Assembly: GCF_000350165.1 (NCBI RefSeq)
Contig: NZ_CAUI01000005.1
Span: 310,001-374,000 of the forward strand
Direction: 5' to 3'
DNA from: Halanaerobium saccharolyticum subsp. saccharolyticum DSM 6643
GTDB lineage: Bacteria > Bacillota > Halanaerobiia > Halanaerobiales > Halanaerobiaceae
Length of the DNA: 64,000 nucleotides
Part shown: positions 8,951-17,830 of the stretch, in pieces
How positions within the stretch are numbered: position 1 is the first letter of the stretch
How the letters are laid out: every line of letters begins with the position of its first letter
The notes under the pieces: model-generated
The model's database searches: none
Told to the model about the DNA's origin: nothing
What the model saw: only the letters and a program-made list of their open reading frames with translations
Made by a program: the position numbers and the translations under genes

Positions 8951-10207
8951 ATGCGACCTGATTATAGTGATGCGCCATCAGATCAAATATTGTGTGTAGA
9001 TATGAAATCATTTTATGCGAGCATAGAACTAGTAAGGAGAAAAATACATCCATTGAAGGGATATTTAGCTGTAATTGGTGATAAAAATAGAAAAGGGTCA
9101 GTTGTTTTAGCAGCTTCTTCTGCTTTAAAGAAAAAATATGGAATAAAAACTGCTGATAGATTATTTCAAATTCCTGATCGAGATGAAATTATATTGGCTG
9201 AAGCTAATATGGGACTTTATCTTGATATTTCAATGAAAATCACCAAGATTTTTAATTCCTATTTACCTCTGGAAGTTATACATATTTATTCAATAGATGA
9301 AGCCTGGTTAAAACTAAATGGTAGTCAAAAAAAATATGGAGATCCATTTGAATTAGCCATAAAGATAAAAAAAGAAATATGGGAAAAATATAAAATACCA
9401 TGCAGTATGGGAATTGGTCCTAATATGTTTATGGCTAAAGTAGCAATGGATAATGAAGGTAAAAAAACTGGACTTTGTCGTTGGAATTATTGTGATATTC
9501 CCGATAAATTATGGCCGCTAGAACTTTCGAATTGTTGGGGGATAGGTAGTCGAACCAAAAAAAAGCTAAATAAAATTGGTGTTTATACAGTTGGTGAATT
9601 GGCTCAACTACCTCTAAAATATTTAGAAAACAAATTTGGGATTATTGGTAATCAACTTTATTATCATGCCTGGGGCATAGATTATTCGGAAGTAGAAGGT
9701 CACTTTAATGACCTTAAAAAAGCTGTTGGACGGGGAATTACTTTATATAATGATTATAAAGAAATTGAAACTATAAAAACTGTAATATTTAATTTAGCAG
9801 AAGAGGTTGGAAAAAGAGTTAGAAAAAACAATTTAAAGGGTAGAACTGTTTCCCTTGCACTTGGCTATTCTAAACAGGAAATTAAAAATGGTTTTTCCAG
9901 ACAACTTAGTCTGGAAAAAGAAACTGATATGACAAAAGATATTTTTCAAACTGCAGTAGTAATTTTAAATAAACATTATAAGGGAGAAAAAGTAAGAAAA
10001 ATAAGCCTTTATCTAACCAATTTTACAGAATCTGATTATAGACAGCTTAATTTATTTAGAAATGATTTGAAGAGAGCAGAAATTGATAAAATTAGAGATC
10101 AGCTGGCCCAAAAAATGGGAAAGGATGTGCTTTACTATGCTCGTAATTTGGAAAAAGGAAATGTTAAAGAAAGAATAGAAAATACTATTGGTGGACATAA
10201 AAAATAG
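8951..10207 (+). CDS. Y-family translesion DNA polymerase (UmuC/UvrX type)
   Basis: 418-residue error-prone polymerase. The catalytic motifs CVDMKSFYASIE (metal Asp near residue 17) and SIDEAWLKL (Asp-Glu pair near 116) are intact. A helix-hairpin-helix region (CWGIGSRTKKKLNKIG) follows, and the little-finger domain ends near the C terminus. The closest types are Firmicute UvrX/YqjW polymerases, whose usual partner YolD is encoded convergently next door. GGGGAAG precedes the ATG. A LexA-like box lies upstream, so induction by DNA damage is likely. Its stop codon lies within a few bases of the yolD stop. Confidence 0.88.
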   Translation: MRPDYSDAPSDQILCVDMKSFYASIELVRRKIHPLKGYLAVIGDKNRKGSVVLAASSALKKKYGIKTADRLFQIPDRDEIILAEANMGLYLDISMKITKIFNSYLPLEVIHIYSIDEAWLKLNGSQKKYGDPFELAIKIKKEIWEKYKIPCSMGIGPNMFMAKVAMDNEGKKTGLCRWNYCDIPDKLWPLELSNCWGIGSRTKKKLNKIGVYTVGELAQLPLKYLENKFGIIGNQLYYHAWGIDYSEVEGHFNDLKKAVGRGITLYNDYKEIETIKTVIFNLAEEVGKRVRKNNLKGRTVSLALGYSKQEIKNGFSRQLSLEKETDMTKDIFQTAVVILNKHYKGEKVRKISLYLTNFTESDYRQLNLFRNDLKRAEIDKIRDQLAQKMGKDVLYYARNLEKGNVKERIENTIGGHKK

Positions 10208-10537
10208 TCAAAGTATGATTTCTAAAATTTGACCAAAAGCTAAGTTTTTAATTTGCCCATTATTATTTTTTATTTTAATTTCCTTTTTATATTTTTCAAT
10301 TTTTAATATTTTTCCTTCTATTTTATCTATTTTTTTATTTTCATAAAAAATTATCTTGAGACATAAATTTTTCTTTACTGCTCTGTTAATTTTTAGATTG
10401 AATTCTTTTAGCTGCTGTTGGTCCAGTTCTGGTTTTTCTACATTTTGTTCTTTTAATTTCAATTCTTTTAATTTTTTTTGATGTTCGACCAGCATTAAAG
10501 AATTCCATTTTTTATTACCTCTGTCTTTGAAGTTCAT
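10208..10537 (-). CDS. yolD: YolD-like protein
   Basis: 109-residue cytosolic protein with the family signature: DRGNKKWNSLMLVEHQKKL at the N terminus, PELDQQQLKEFN in the middle, a strand-rich C-terminal half with GKI and an ending GQILEIIL. YolD/YqjX proteins occur with Y-family polymerases in Firmicutes and their biochemical role is poorly defined. Here the two genes are convergent and directly abutting, which differs from the usual co-directional operon. AGGAGG precedes the start. Its own LexA-like box lies 61 bases upstream. Confidence 0.8.
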   Translation of the reverse strand: MNFKDRGNKKWNSLMLVEHQKKLKELKLKEQNVEKPELDQQQLKEFNLKINRAVKKNLCLKIIFYENKKIDKIEGKILKIEKYKKEIKIKNNNGQIKNLAFGQILEIIL

Positions 10538-10597
10538 TTTTCTCCTCCTAATAAAAATTGACTTTTCACAATCAGCTAATTATATTTATAATTTTAA

Positions 10598-10611
10598 CAT
10601 ACATATGTTCG
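10598..10611 (-). promoter_or_regulatory. LexA (SOS)-like box before yolD
   Basis: Read on the minus strand the site is CGAACATATGTATG. It keeps the whole left half of CGAAC-N4-GTTCG and 8 of 10 fixed positions overall. It is placed 61 bases before the yolD start, and together with the box at 8865 it suggests that both convergent genes answer to LexA. Confidence 0.6.
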
Positions 10612-10815
10612 AAAAACAATAATAAATAAGATGATATGTCAAAAATTTTGTATAAATTTAGAATTAAAATATATTATGATATAATAACCTTAACCAACAT
10701 TTAATAATAGTTTTAAATTTTATTATAAAATTCTATATCTGAAATTAAATTTATCATTTCAATTTAAGTTTAAATTTATCCTGAAAATATTTTCAAAAAA
10801 ATAAAGGGGAGAAAT

Positions 10816-11790
10816 ATGATGAAAATTTTAGTTACAGGTGGCGCTGGTTTTATCGGCAGTAATTTTATTCATTATCAATTGGAAAATTATGATGATCAAA
10901 TTATCAATATTGATAAGCTCAGTTATGCTGGTAATCTTGACAATTTAAAAGATGTGGAGACCAATCCTAATTATGAATTTAGAGAGCTTGATATTTGTAA
11001 CAGGGAAAAAATTGATCAGATTATGCATCGAGGTATAGATTATATAGTTAACTTTGCAGCTGAATCTCATGTCGATAGGAGTATAGAAGACCCTTCAGTT
11101 TTTGTCAAAACGAATATTGCTGGTACTCAGAATTTGCTTGATCTGGCTCTGAAATTTGGGGTGAAAAAATTCATACAAATTTCTACAGATGAGGTTTATG
11201 GAAGTCTGGGTAAAAATGATAAATTTAGTGAAGATAGTATTTTAAATCCCTCAAATCCATATGCAGCTTCAAAGGCATCAGCAGATTTATTGGTTAAATC
11301 TTATTTTAAAACTTATAATCTACCAATTAATATTACCCGCTGTTCAAATAATTTTGGTCCCTATCAATATCCAGAAAAATTAATACCTCTTTTTATTATA
11401 AATGCTCTGCAGGATGAAAAATTACCTCTTTACGGTGATGGCAGTAATATTAGAGACTGGATTTATGTTAAAGATCATTGTAAAGCAGTTGATTTAGTAA
11501 TGCGTAAAGGTGAAAGTGGGGAGATTTATAATATTGGAGCCGATAATGAAAAAACAAATATAGAAATAACCAGACTGATTCTATCACTACTTTCTAAAAC
11601 AGAATTGTTAATCAAACACGTAAAAGATCGTAAAGGACATGATTATCGTTATGCAGTTGACAGCAGTAAAATAAAAGAAAAATTAGGATGGGAAACAGAA
11701 TTTGATTTTGAAAATGCGATGAGAAAAACTTTGAACTGGTATCTTGATCATAAAAAATGGTGGCAAAAAATAATTAATGAACAAAAATAA
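10816..11790 (+). CDS. rfbB: dTDP-glucose 4,6-dehydratase
   Basis: Cytosolic short-chain dehydrogenase-family enzyme that converts dTDP-glucose to dTDP-4-keto-6-deoxyglucose. The NAD-binding GGAGFIGSN is near residues 8-16, then NFAAESHVDRSI, the TDEVYG motif and the catalytic YAASK. At 324 residues it has the family length. GGGGAGAA precedes the ATG at 10816; an ATG at 10819 is an equally usable start. The thymidylyltransferase RmlA and the rhamnose enzymes RmlC and RmlD are not nearby, so its product more likely feeds the WecE aminotransferase two genes downstream. Confidence 0.9.
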   Translation: MMKILVTGGAGFIGSNFIHYQLENYDDQIINIDKLSYAGNLDNLKDVETNPNYEFRELDICNREKIDQIMHRGIDYIVNFAAESHVDRSIEDPSVFVKTNIAGTQNLLDLALKFGVKKFIQISTDEVYGSLGKNDKFSEDSILNPSNPYAASKASADLLVKSYFKTYNLPINITRCSNNFGPYQYPEKLIPLFIINALQDEKLPLYGDGSNIRDWIYVKDHCKAVDLVMRKGESGEIYNIGADNEKTNIEITRLILSLLSKTELLIKHVKDRKGHDYRYAVDSSKIKEKLGWETEFDFENAMRKTLNWYLDHKKWWQKIINEQK

Positions 11791-11926
11791 ATCAATTTTT
11801 CATAACACTTATTTTTGATGATTAACTCTTGTTATTTGACCTGATTAATAATATAATTAATTAAGAACATTAGTTAAAAACAATATTTTCTAAATTTCAT
11901 TTTATATATAATGAAAGGGTGTATTT

Positions 11927-12817
11927 ATGCATATTGAAAGTTTTAAATATTTTCAACAAATAGCAAAGTTACAAAGCATATCTAAAGTAGCGAATAATTC
12001 TCATATATCTCAGCCAGCTTTAAGTCAGCAAATACAAAAACTTGAGGATTCATTGGATAAAAAATTATTCATTCGTAGTAATCGCGGAGTTGAATTAACG
12101 GAATCTGGTAAAATAGTACAAAAATATGCAGATAATATGATTAGAACTTATAATAAAATGCTTTCTGATTTAAATGATCAAGAAAGTAAAGAAATAAAAA
12201 TAGAAGGTGAGCATACAATTGCAACTTACTGTCTTCCCTGTGCTATTTTGAATATGAATTTTAAGTTTCCGAATCATAAATATAATCTTGTATCTGCATC
12301 TTCAGACAAAATTGAACAGGATGTTTTAAGCGATATCTGTGAAGTTGGTTTTACAACTAAACCTTCTCAGGCAGAAAATTTGATTTCTGAAAAGGTAATT
12401 AATGAGAAAGTAGTATTAATTTCTCCACCGGCTTTTGATTTGCCTGAAAAAATAAAACTAGAGGAAGTTTTAGACCATAAATTTGTAATTTTAAAAGAGG
12501 ATTGTATAATCAAGGATAATTTTAAAAATTCTATTGAAGATTTGGGGATTGATTTTTCAGAAGTAGAAGTCATATCCCGTCTGGATTCTACTGAAGCTAT
12601 TAAAACTCTGGTAAGAAAAGGTTATGGGGTTGCTTTTGTTCCTTATAATGCTGTTAGAGATGAATTCAGTGCTAATGAAATTAATGTATCAAGAATTACA
12701 GATTATGATCTTGATTATGATATTTATATGATTAATAAGAAAGCAAAATTCATCTCAGATGAAGTAAAAGAGTTTATAGCTAACTTTAAAAAATTAGGGA
12801 AGCATATTTGTTATTAG
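11927..12817 (+). CDS. LysR family transcriptional regulator
   Basis: 296-residue regulator with the N-terminal winged helix-turn-helix (FQQIAKLQSISKVANNSHISQPALSQQIQKLE, residues about 9-40) followed by a LysR effector-binding domain. Six cysteines occur in the effector half, which is not diagnostic. It is placed inside the sugar cluster, co-directional, with its stop only 17 bases before the wecE start, so it may be co-transcribed with and control the cluster. This arrangement is unusual for LysR regulators, which are mostly divergent from their targets. The effector is unknown. Confidence 0.82.
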   Translation: MHIESFKYFQQIAKLQSISKVANNSHISQPALSQQIQKLEDSLDKKLFIRSNRGVELTESGKIVQKYADNMIRTYNKMLSDLNDQESKEIKIEGEHTIATYCLPCAILNMNFKFPNHKYNLVSASSDKIEQDVLSDICEVGFTTKPSQAENLISEKVINEKVVLISPPAFDLPEKIKLEEVLDHKFVILKEDCIIKDNFKNSIEDLGIDFSEVEVISRLDSTEAIKTLVRKGYGVAFVPYNAVRDEFSANEINVSRITDYDLDYDIYMINKKAKFISDEVKEFIANFKKLGKHICY

Positions 12818-12834
12818 GAAACGGAGTATTCTTT

Positions 12835-13998
12835 ATGCGAAAAATAGATTTTCATAAGATTTATTTAAGTGGGAACGAAAAAAAATATATTGAAGATGCT
12901 TTAAATAAAGGAAATCTTAGCGGTGATGGTTTTTATACTAAAAAAGTGAGTGAATTTTTAGAAAATAAATTTGATTTAATTAAAGTTTTAATGACCACTT
13001 CAGCCACTCATGCTCTAGAAATGGCTGCACAATTAATTGACTTAAAAGAGGGTGATGAGGTTATTATGCCCTCTTTTAGTTTTAGTTCAACCGCAAATGC
13101 TGTTATAAAAACAGGTGCTAAACCAGTTTTTGCAGAAGTTAAACTTAATAATTTTAATTTAGATCCTGCTGATTTCGAATCTAAAATTACTGCCAGGACT
13201 AAAGCGGTTATACCAGTTCATTATGCTGGGATCAGCTGTGAGATGAAAGAAATAAAAAAAATCGCTAAAAAAAATAATATATATATAATTGAAGATGCTG
13301 CTCATGCTGTTAATAGTTTTTATCAGGGTAAGGCAGCTGGATCTATGGGTGATTTTGGATGTTATAGCTTTCATGGCAGCAAAAATTTTGTTAGTGGTGA
13401 GGGTGGAGCTATAATTATTAATTCAGACCAACATAAATTGATCGAAAAAGCAGAAATTATTAGAGAAAAAGGAACAAATCGGTCTAGCTTTTTAAGAGGG
13501 GAAATTGATAAATATAATTGGGTTGGAAAAGGATCCAGTTATCTTCCTTCTGATATTTTAATGGCTCTTTTATTAGCTCAACTGGAACAAATTGATTATA
13601 TAACAAAACAGAGGCGGCAAATTTTTGAATTTTATAATCAGCATTTAGAAAAATTTTTAAATGAAGATTTTTTAGAAATAATTCCTCAAATACCAGAAGA
13701 TAGACAAAGCAACTATCATTTATATTATTTGAAATTAAAAAATCAAAAAATAAGAGATTTCATTCTAAAAAAACTAAGAAAAAAAGGAATAGAAACTGCT
13801 TTTCATTTTCAACCATTACATGCTTCTCCAATGGGTAAAAAACTTGGCTATCAAAAGCGAGATCTGCAGCTTACAAACGATATAGCAGCTTCTATGTTAA
13901 GGTTACCAATTTATCCGGGCTTATCTGCAGCAGATTTAAATTATATTATTGCAGAACTAAGAAATATATTTTTAGAAATAAAACAGGCAGGTGTTTAA
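12835..13998 (+). CDS. wecE: dTDP-4-amino-4,6-dideoxygalactose transaminase (DegT/WecE)
   Basis: PLP-dependent sugar aminotransferase, 387 residues, that would convert dTDP-4-keto-6-deoxyglucose to dTDP-4-amino-4,6-dideoxygalactose. It tracks E. coli WecE throughout: LSGDGFYTKKV, VIMPSFSFSSTANAV, VIPVHYAGISCEM, EDAAHAV, the PLP lysine in SFHGSKNF, then GEGGAI and REKGTNRSSF. An in-frame TTG at 12808 overlaps the LysR gene, but GGAG at 12823-12826 lies 8 bases before the ATG at 12835, which matches the family start. The dehydratase two genes upstream makes its substrate. The glycosyltransferase directly follows (2-base gap). Confidence 0.9.
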   Translation: MRKIDFHKIYLSGNEKKYIEDALNKGNLSGDGFYTKKVSEFLENKFDLIKVLMTTSATHALEMAAQLIDLKEGDEVIMPSFSFSSTANAVIKTGAKPVFAEVKLNNFNLDPADFESKITARTKAVIPVHYAGISCEMKEIKKIAKKNNIYIIEDAAHAVNSFYQGKAAGSMGDFGCYSFHGSKNFVSGEGGAIIINSDQHKLIEKAEIIREKGTNRSSFLRGEIDKYNWVGKGSSYLPSDILMALLLAQLEQIDYITKQRRQIFEFYNQHLEKFLNEDFLEIIPQIPEDRQSNYHLYYLKLKNQKIRDFILKKLRKKGIETAFHFQPLHASPMGKKLGYQKRDLQLTNDIAASMLRLPIYPGLSAADLNYIIAELRNIFLEIKQAGV

Positions 13999-14000
13999 AC

Positions 14001-14746
14001 ATGGCTGATTTAATTTCTATAGTAGTTCCAGTTTATAATGCCGAAAATTCTTTAGAAGAACTTTATTTGGCCATAAAAAAACAGCTGCAGCTAATAATTT
14101 TAATTTTGAATGTATCTTAGTTGATGATAATAGTTCTGACCAAAGTTACAAAAAAATATTAGAACTTAATAGTTATGATAGCAGAGTTAAAGGCATTCAT
14201 CTGGCAGGTAATTTTGGTCAGCAGAATGCTATTTTTTGCGGTTTTAATTATGCGGCTGGAGACTATATAATTACAATGGATGATGATTTACAGCACAGAC
14301 CAGAAGATATAGCTCTTCTTTATCAAAAAATTAAAGAGGGTTATGATGTGGTTTATGCTATTCCAAAAGAAAGAAAATATAAGTTTTACAGAAGATTAGG
14401 CTCAAAATTGACCAATTTGTTATTTAATTTCATAACTCCCAAACCTGAAGCTATAAGAGTAAGTAGTTTTAGAATAATAAATAGAAAAACGCTTGCTGAA
14501 ATTAAAGCTTCTGAGAAATCGTTTATTTATATTTCGGCAATAATTCTTAAACAAAGGGCTAAAATAGCAAATATTTATACAAAACAGAAGCAGAGAAAAT
14601 ATGGTCAGTCCAATTATAACTTTATTAAATTACTAAAATTATTTATAAATTTATTTATATATTATGGTAAATTTTCTTTTTTAAAATATTTTCGTTCTAA
14701 TAAAGAACAGTACTCAATCAAAGAGAGCACATTTGATGACGCTTGA
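14001..14746 (+). pseudogene. Family 2 glycosyltransferase split by a -1 frameshift
   Basis: The ATG at 14001 opens a typical GT2 start (DLISIVVPVYNAENSLEELY), but that frame stops after 39 codons. Homology continues one frame back from an A7 run at 14075-14081: KTAAANNFNFECILVDDNSSD, then GNFGQQNAIFCGF and the metal-binding ITMDDDLQHRPEDI. The joined product would be about 248 residues, like DPM1/ArnC-type enzymes but with little of the C-terminal membrane region. In the first frame the run is read ATA AAA AAA, a perfect A-AAA-AAA slippery heptamer. A real indel, programmed slippage and a homopolymer sequencing error are all possible. The preceding wecE stop is 2 bases upstream. Confidence 0.82.
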
Positions 14747-14824
14747 AACTTTGATTAATAAAAAGCAAATTTTAATTAAAGATAACTTTAATATAATATT
14801 ATATAATAGAAAGAGGAATAAATT

Positions 14825-16093
14825 ATGAGGCTTTTAGTTTTAGGTGGAGGCAGCGGCCAGATAAGCTTAATTAAAAAGGCAAAGGAAATGGATTATGAGG
14901 TAGTTGTTTCTGATTATTATCTGAATGCGCCTGGTAAAAAAATAGCTGATTTTTCATCAACAAGTAGTACATTTGATTTTGAGGCAAATATTGAAACTGC
15001 TAAAGAATACGATATTGACGGAGTTTTAACAGCAGGAACTGATCAGCCAGTGTATACAGCTGCTCGGGTGGCAGAAAAATTATTGCTGCCTCAGTATATT
15101 TCTGCAAAAACTGCGAAGTCTGTAACAAATAAAAAAATCATGAAAAAAACTTTTTCAAAAAATGAGATTCCTACTGTTAAATATAAAATAATAAATAATA
15201 ATTTTTCGAATTCAGAACTTAAGCAACTTTCAGCCCCCTATGTTGTTAAACCACTTGATAGCCAGGGACAGCGCGGAGTCTTTAAGCTAGATTCTATTAA
15301 AGAGATAAGAGAAAAATTTAACGAAGTATTGAGTTTTTCTAGAGAAAATGAAATTTTGATAGAAGAATATTATCATTCTGCAGAAATAACAGTAAGTGGT
15401 TGGGTAGTTAATGGCAGTGCAAAATTACTTACTGTTACTGATAGATTAAGGTTTGAAGAAAATATTCATATTGGTATTTGTTCTTCTCATCTTTTTCCAT
15501 CTAGATATTTAGAAAAATATAATTTTGAAATTAAAAAACTAAGCCAAAAAATTGTTAATGATTTTAAAATAAAAAATGGTCCAATTTATTTTCAATTTTT
15601 AATTGGAGATCAGGGAATTAAGGTTAATGAAATCGCCTGTAGAATAGGTGGAGCTTATGAAGGTGATTTTATGCCTATTTTGACTGGTGTCGATATTTTG
15701 AAGATGATGGTTCAACTTGCTGCGGGTAATGAAGTTAATATTGAAGCCCTTGAAAATTATGAACTTGAGAATAACAAACAACATCTTTCTTCACAACTTT
15801 TTTTTGCGCGTTCAGGTGAAATAAAGAAGATGACAGCAAGTTCCGAAATAGAAAAAATGCCAGGAGTATTAAAGGCTGGTTTTAATTATGATTTAGGAGA
15901 AATAATTCCTGATATTGAAAATGCAACTGCTAGAGCGGGTTATTTTATTGTAATTGCTGATTCTAGAAATGAGTTAAGAGAAAGAGTAAGTTATGTGTAT
16001 GATAAGCTAAAGATTTTAGATGAAAGAGGAAATAATTTAGTTTTAAGAGAAATAGGAGAAAATTTCAAAAGTCTTTTCAATTCAGGAGTGTAA
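14825..16093 (+). CDS. ATP-grasp enzyme (carbamoyl-phosphate synthase-like)
   Basis: 422-residue carboxylate-amine/thiol ligase of unknown substrate. The N-terminal pre-ATP-grasp fold begins LLVLGGGSGQISLIKKA. The central ATP-grasp domain shows PYVVKPLDSQGQRGV (phosphate-binding lysine and glycine-rich loop), EILIEEYY, and the metal-binding VNEIACRIGGAYEGDF segment. Related proteins decorate sugars or make peptide-like products. The placement after sugar genes and before an ABC transporter (2-base gap to the binding protein) suggests a modification of a cell-surface or imported molecule, but the reaction is not known. GAGGAATAAATT precedes the ATG. Confidence 0.78.
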   Translation: MRLLVLGGGSGQISLIKKAKEMDYEVVVSDYYLNAPGKKIADFSSTSSTFDFEANIETAKEYDIDGVLTAGTDQPVYTAARVAEKLLLPQYISAKTAKSVTNKKIMKKTFSKNEIPTVKYKIINNNFSNSELKQLSAPYVVKPLDSQGQRGVFKLDSIKEIREKFNEVLSFSRENEILIEEYYHSAEITVSGWVVNGSAKLLTVTDRLRFEENIHIGICSSHLFPSRYLEKYNFEIKKLSQKIVNDFKIKNGPIYFQFLIGDQGIKVNEIACRIGGAYEGDFMPILTGVDILKMMVQLAAGNEVNIEALENYELENNKQHLSSQLFFARSGEIKKMTASSEIEKMPGVLKAGFNYDLGEIIPDIENATARAGYFIVIADSRNELRERVSYVYDKLKILDERGNNLVLREIGENFKSLFNSGV

Positions 16094-16095
16094 TC

Positions 16096-17070
16096 ATGAA
16101 AAAATATATTTCAATTTGTATAATTTTATTTTTAGTATTATTTCTTATACCTGGCTGCAGCAGTGAACAAAACTCAAAAGAGAAGACTATAGTTATTGCC
16201 GAACAATATGGACTGGCATATGCTCCTGTACAGCTTATAAAAGAACTTAAGTTTTTAGAAGAGAATTCTGAATTAAAAGTTGAATGGAAACAGCTGAGCA
16301 ATACTACAGCAATTAGAGAAGCAATGCTGGCAGGAGAAGTTGATGTTGGTTTTATGGCCATCCCCCCTTTTTTAATAGCTAAAGATAAAGGGATGGATTG
16401 GAAAATCATTTCTGGTCTTTCCGAAAGTCCACTTGGTTTAATGAGCAATAAGGAGAATATAAATTCTCTTGCTGATTTTAAAGCTGAAAATCGAATTGCT
16501 TTGCCCCAACCAGGAAGTATTCAGCATATTTTATTATCCATGGCAGCTGAAAATGAACTTGGTAATGCAGAGGCATTTGATGACCAGCTTTTAACTATGA
16601 ATCATCCAGATGCCATGAATTCGCTTTTAGCAGGGAAGGAGCTTAGTGCTCATTTTGCATCGCCTCCGTATCTATTTTTAGAGAGCAGAGAGTCAGGGAT
16701 TAAGCAAATCTTAAGCGCCAAAGATGCTTTCGAGGGTGATTTTACTTTTATTGTTGGAGTAAGTACTATTCAATTTTATCAATCAAATTCTAAAAACTAC
16801 CAACTTTTTGAAGAAGCTTTAACTAAAGCAATAAAATATATTAATGAAAAGCCAGATGAATCTGCAGAAATTCTGGCAGCTAATTATAATTTAAATAAAA
16901 AAGAATTAGCAGAATACTTAAGCTGGCCGGGAATGAGATACACGCAAGAGATTAAGGGGTTGGAAAAATTCATGAAGTTTATGGCTGCTGAAGGTTATTT
17001 AAGCCGGGGAGATTATCCAATTTCAGAACTTATTTTTGATCAGGGGACAGCTGATTCAGATGAAAAATAA
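16096..17070 (+). CDS. ABC transporter substrate-binding lipoprotein (NitT/TauT type)
   Basis: 324-residue lipoprotein with a signal peptide and lipobox IPGC (Cys21), so it is anchored outside the membrane. The mature part is a NMT1/SsuA-like periplasmic-binding fold: VIAEQYGLAYAPVQLIKEL near the start, EVDVGFMAIPPFLIA, and ASPPYLFLES in the second lobe. Homologues bind sulfonates, nitrate, pyrimidine precursors or riboflavin precursors, and the ligand here is unknown. The binding site GGAGTG overlaps the end of the ATP-grasp gene, and the 3' end overlaps the permease start by 11 bases, so the genes form one operon. Confidence 0.85.
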   Translation: MKKYISICIILFLVLFLIPGCSSEQNSKEKTIVIAEQYGLAYAPVQLIKELKFLEENSELKVEWKQLSNTTAIREAMLAGEVDVGFMAIPPFLIAKDKGMDWKIISGLSESPLGLMSNKENINSLADFKAENRIALPQPGSIQHILLSMAAENELGNAEAFDDQLLTMNHPDAMNSLLAGKELSAHFASPPYLFLESRESGIKQILSAKDAFEGDFTFIVGVSTIQFYQSNSKNYQLFEEALTKAIKYINEKPDESAEILAANYNLNKKELAEYLSWPGMRYTQEIKGLEKFMKFMAAEGYLSRGDYPISELIFDQGTADSDEK

Positions 17071-17830
17071 ATATTTGCAGAGGCTAATTTGGATTATTAT
17101 TCTAGCCATTAGCTGGCAGTTAACAGCATTAAGTAATGTTTTTTCTGAAATGATATTTCCAGGACTTGATAAGATATTTTTATCTTTAATTAAGGGTTTT
17201 ATAGATGGAGATTTGCTCAAACAGATTTATTTTTCACTTTCAATTATTTTTCAAGGATTATTTATTAGCACAACTACAGCCTTGCTTTTATCACTTATAG
17301 CTTATTTTTCAAAAACAGCTGCTAGTTTAATTGATACACTTACAGCACTGGCTCATCCGTTGCCAGGAATTGCTTTAATGCCTTTGATTTTAATCTGGTT
17401 TGGTTCTGGTAAAACTGCAATATTGATTGTAATTATTCATTCAGTATTATGGCCTTTAGTTTTAAATATCAGTACAGGCTTTAACTCTATTCCAGAAATT
17501 TATACCTTAATTGCTGAAAATTATCGTTTGAATAAATTTGAGTTTATGTTCAAAATTTTAATTCCAGCCTCATTTCCTTATTTTATTTCAGGCTTAAAAA
17601 TAGCCTGGGCCAGATCTTGGCGAGCATTAATAAGTGCTGAAATGTTATTTGGAGCTATAAACAGCCTTGGTGGTTTGGGCTGGTATATCTTTCAAAAAAG
17701 AGTATTTTTTGATTTACCTGGTGTTTTTGCAGGGATTATTGTAATAGTTATTATTGGAGTGACAGTAGAAGATTTTATTTTTAATATACTAGAAAATAAG
17801 ACAGTTAAAAAATGGGGTATGTTAAAATGA
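17060..17830 (+). CDS. ABC transporter permease (NitT/TauT type)
   Basis: 256-residue permease with about six membrane helices and the BPD_transp_1 coupling motif in the cytosolic loop (LIAENYRLNKFEFMFKILIPASFPYFISG region, residues about 150-180). It starts at the ATG at 17060 inside the end of the substrate-binding gene; an in-frame ATT-type extension from 17036 lacks a binding site. The stop codon overlaps the ATPase start (ATGA at 17827). It forms the membrane channel of the transporter with the genes on either side. Confidence 0.87.
   Translation: MKNKYLQRLIWIIILAISWQLTALSNVFSEMIFPGLDKIFLSLIKGFIDGDLLKQIYFSLSIIFQGLFISTTTALLLSLIAYFSKTAASLIDTLTALAHPLPGIALMPLILIWFGSGKTAILIVIIHSVLWPLVLNISTGFNSIPEIYTLIAENYRLNKFEFMFKILIPASFPYFISGLKIAWARSWRALISAEMLFGAINSLGGLGWYIFQKRVFFDLPGVFAGIIVIVIIGVTVEDFIFNILENKTVKKWGMLK

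Noticed and set aside
13159-13374. Minus-strand open frame inside wecE, and similar antisense frames in putP, copA, copB and others
   Set aside because: They lie opposite strongly recognised genes, lack binding sites and have low-complexity or improbable compositions.
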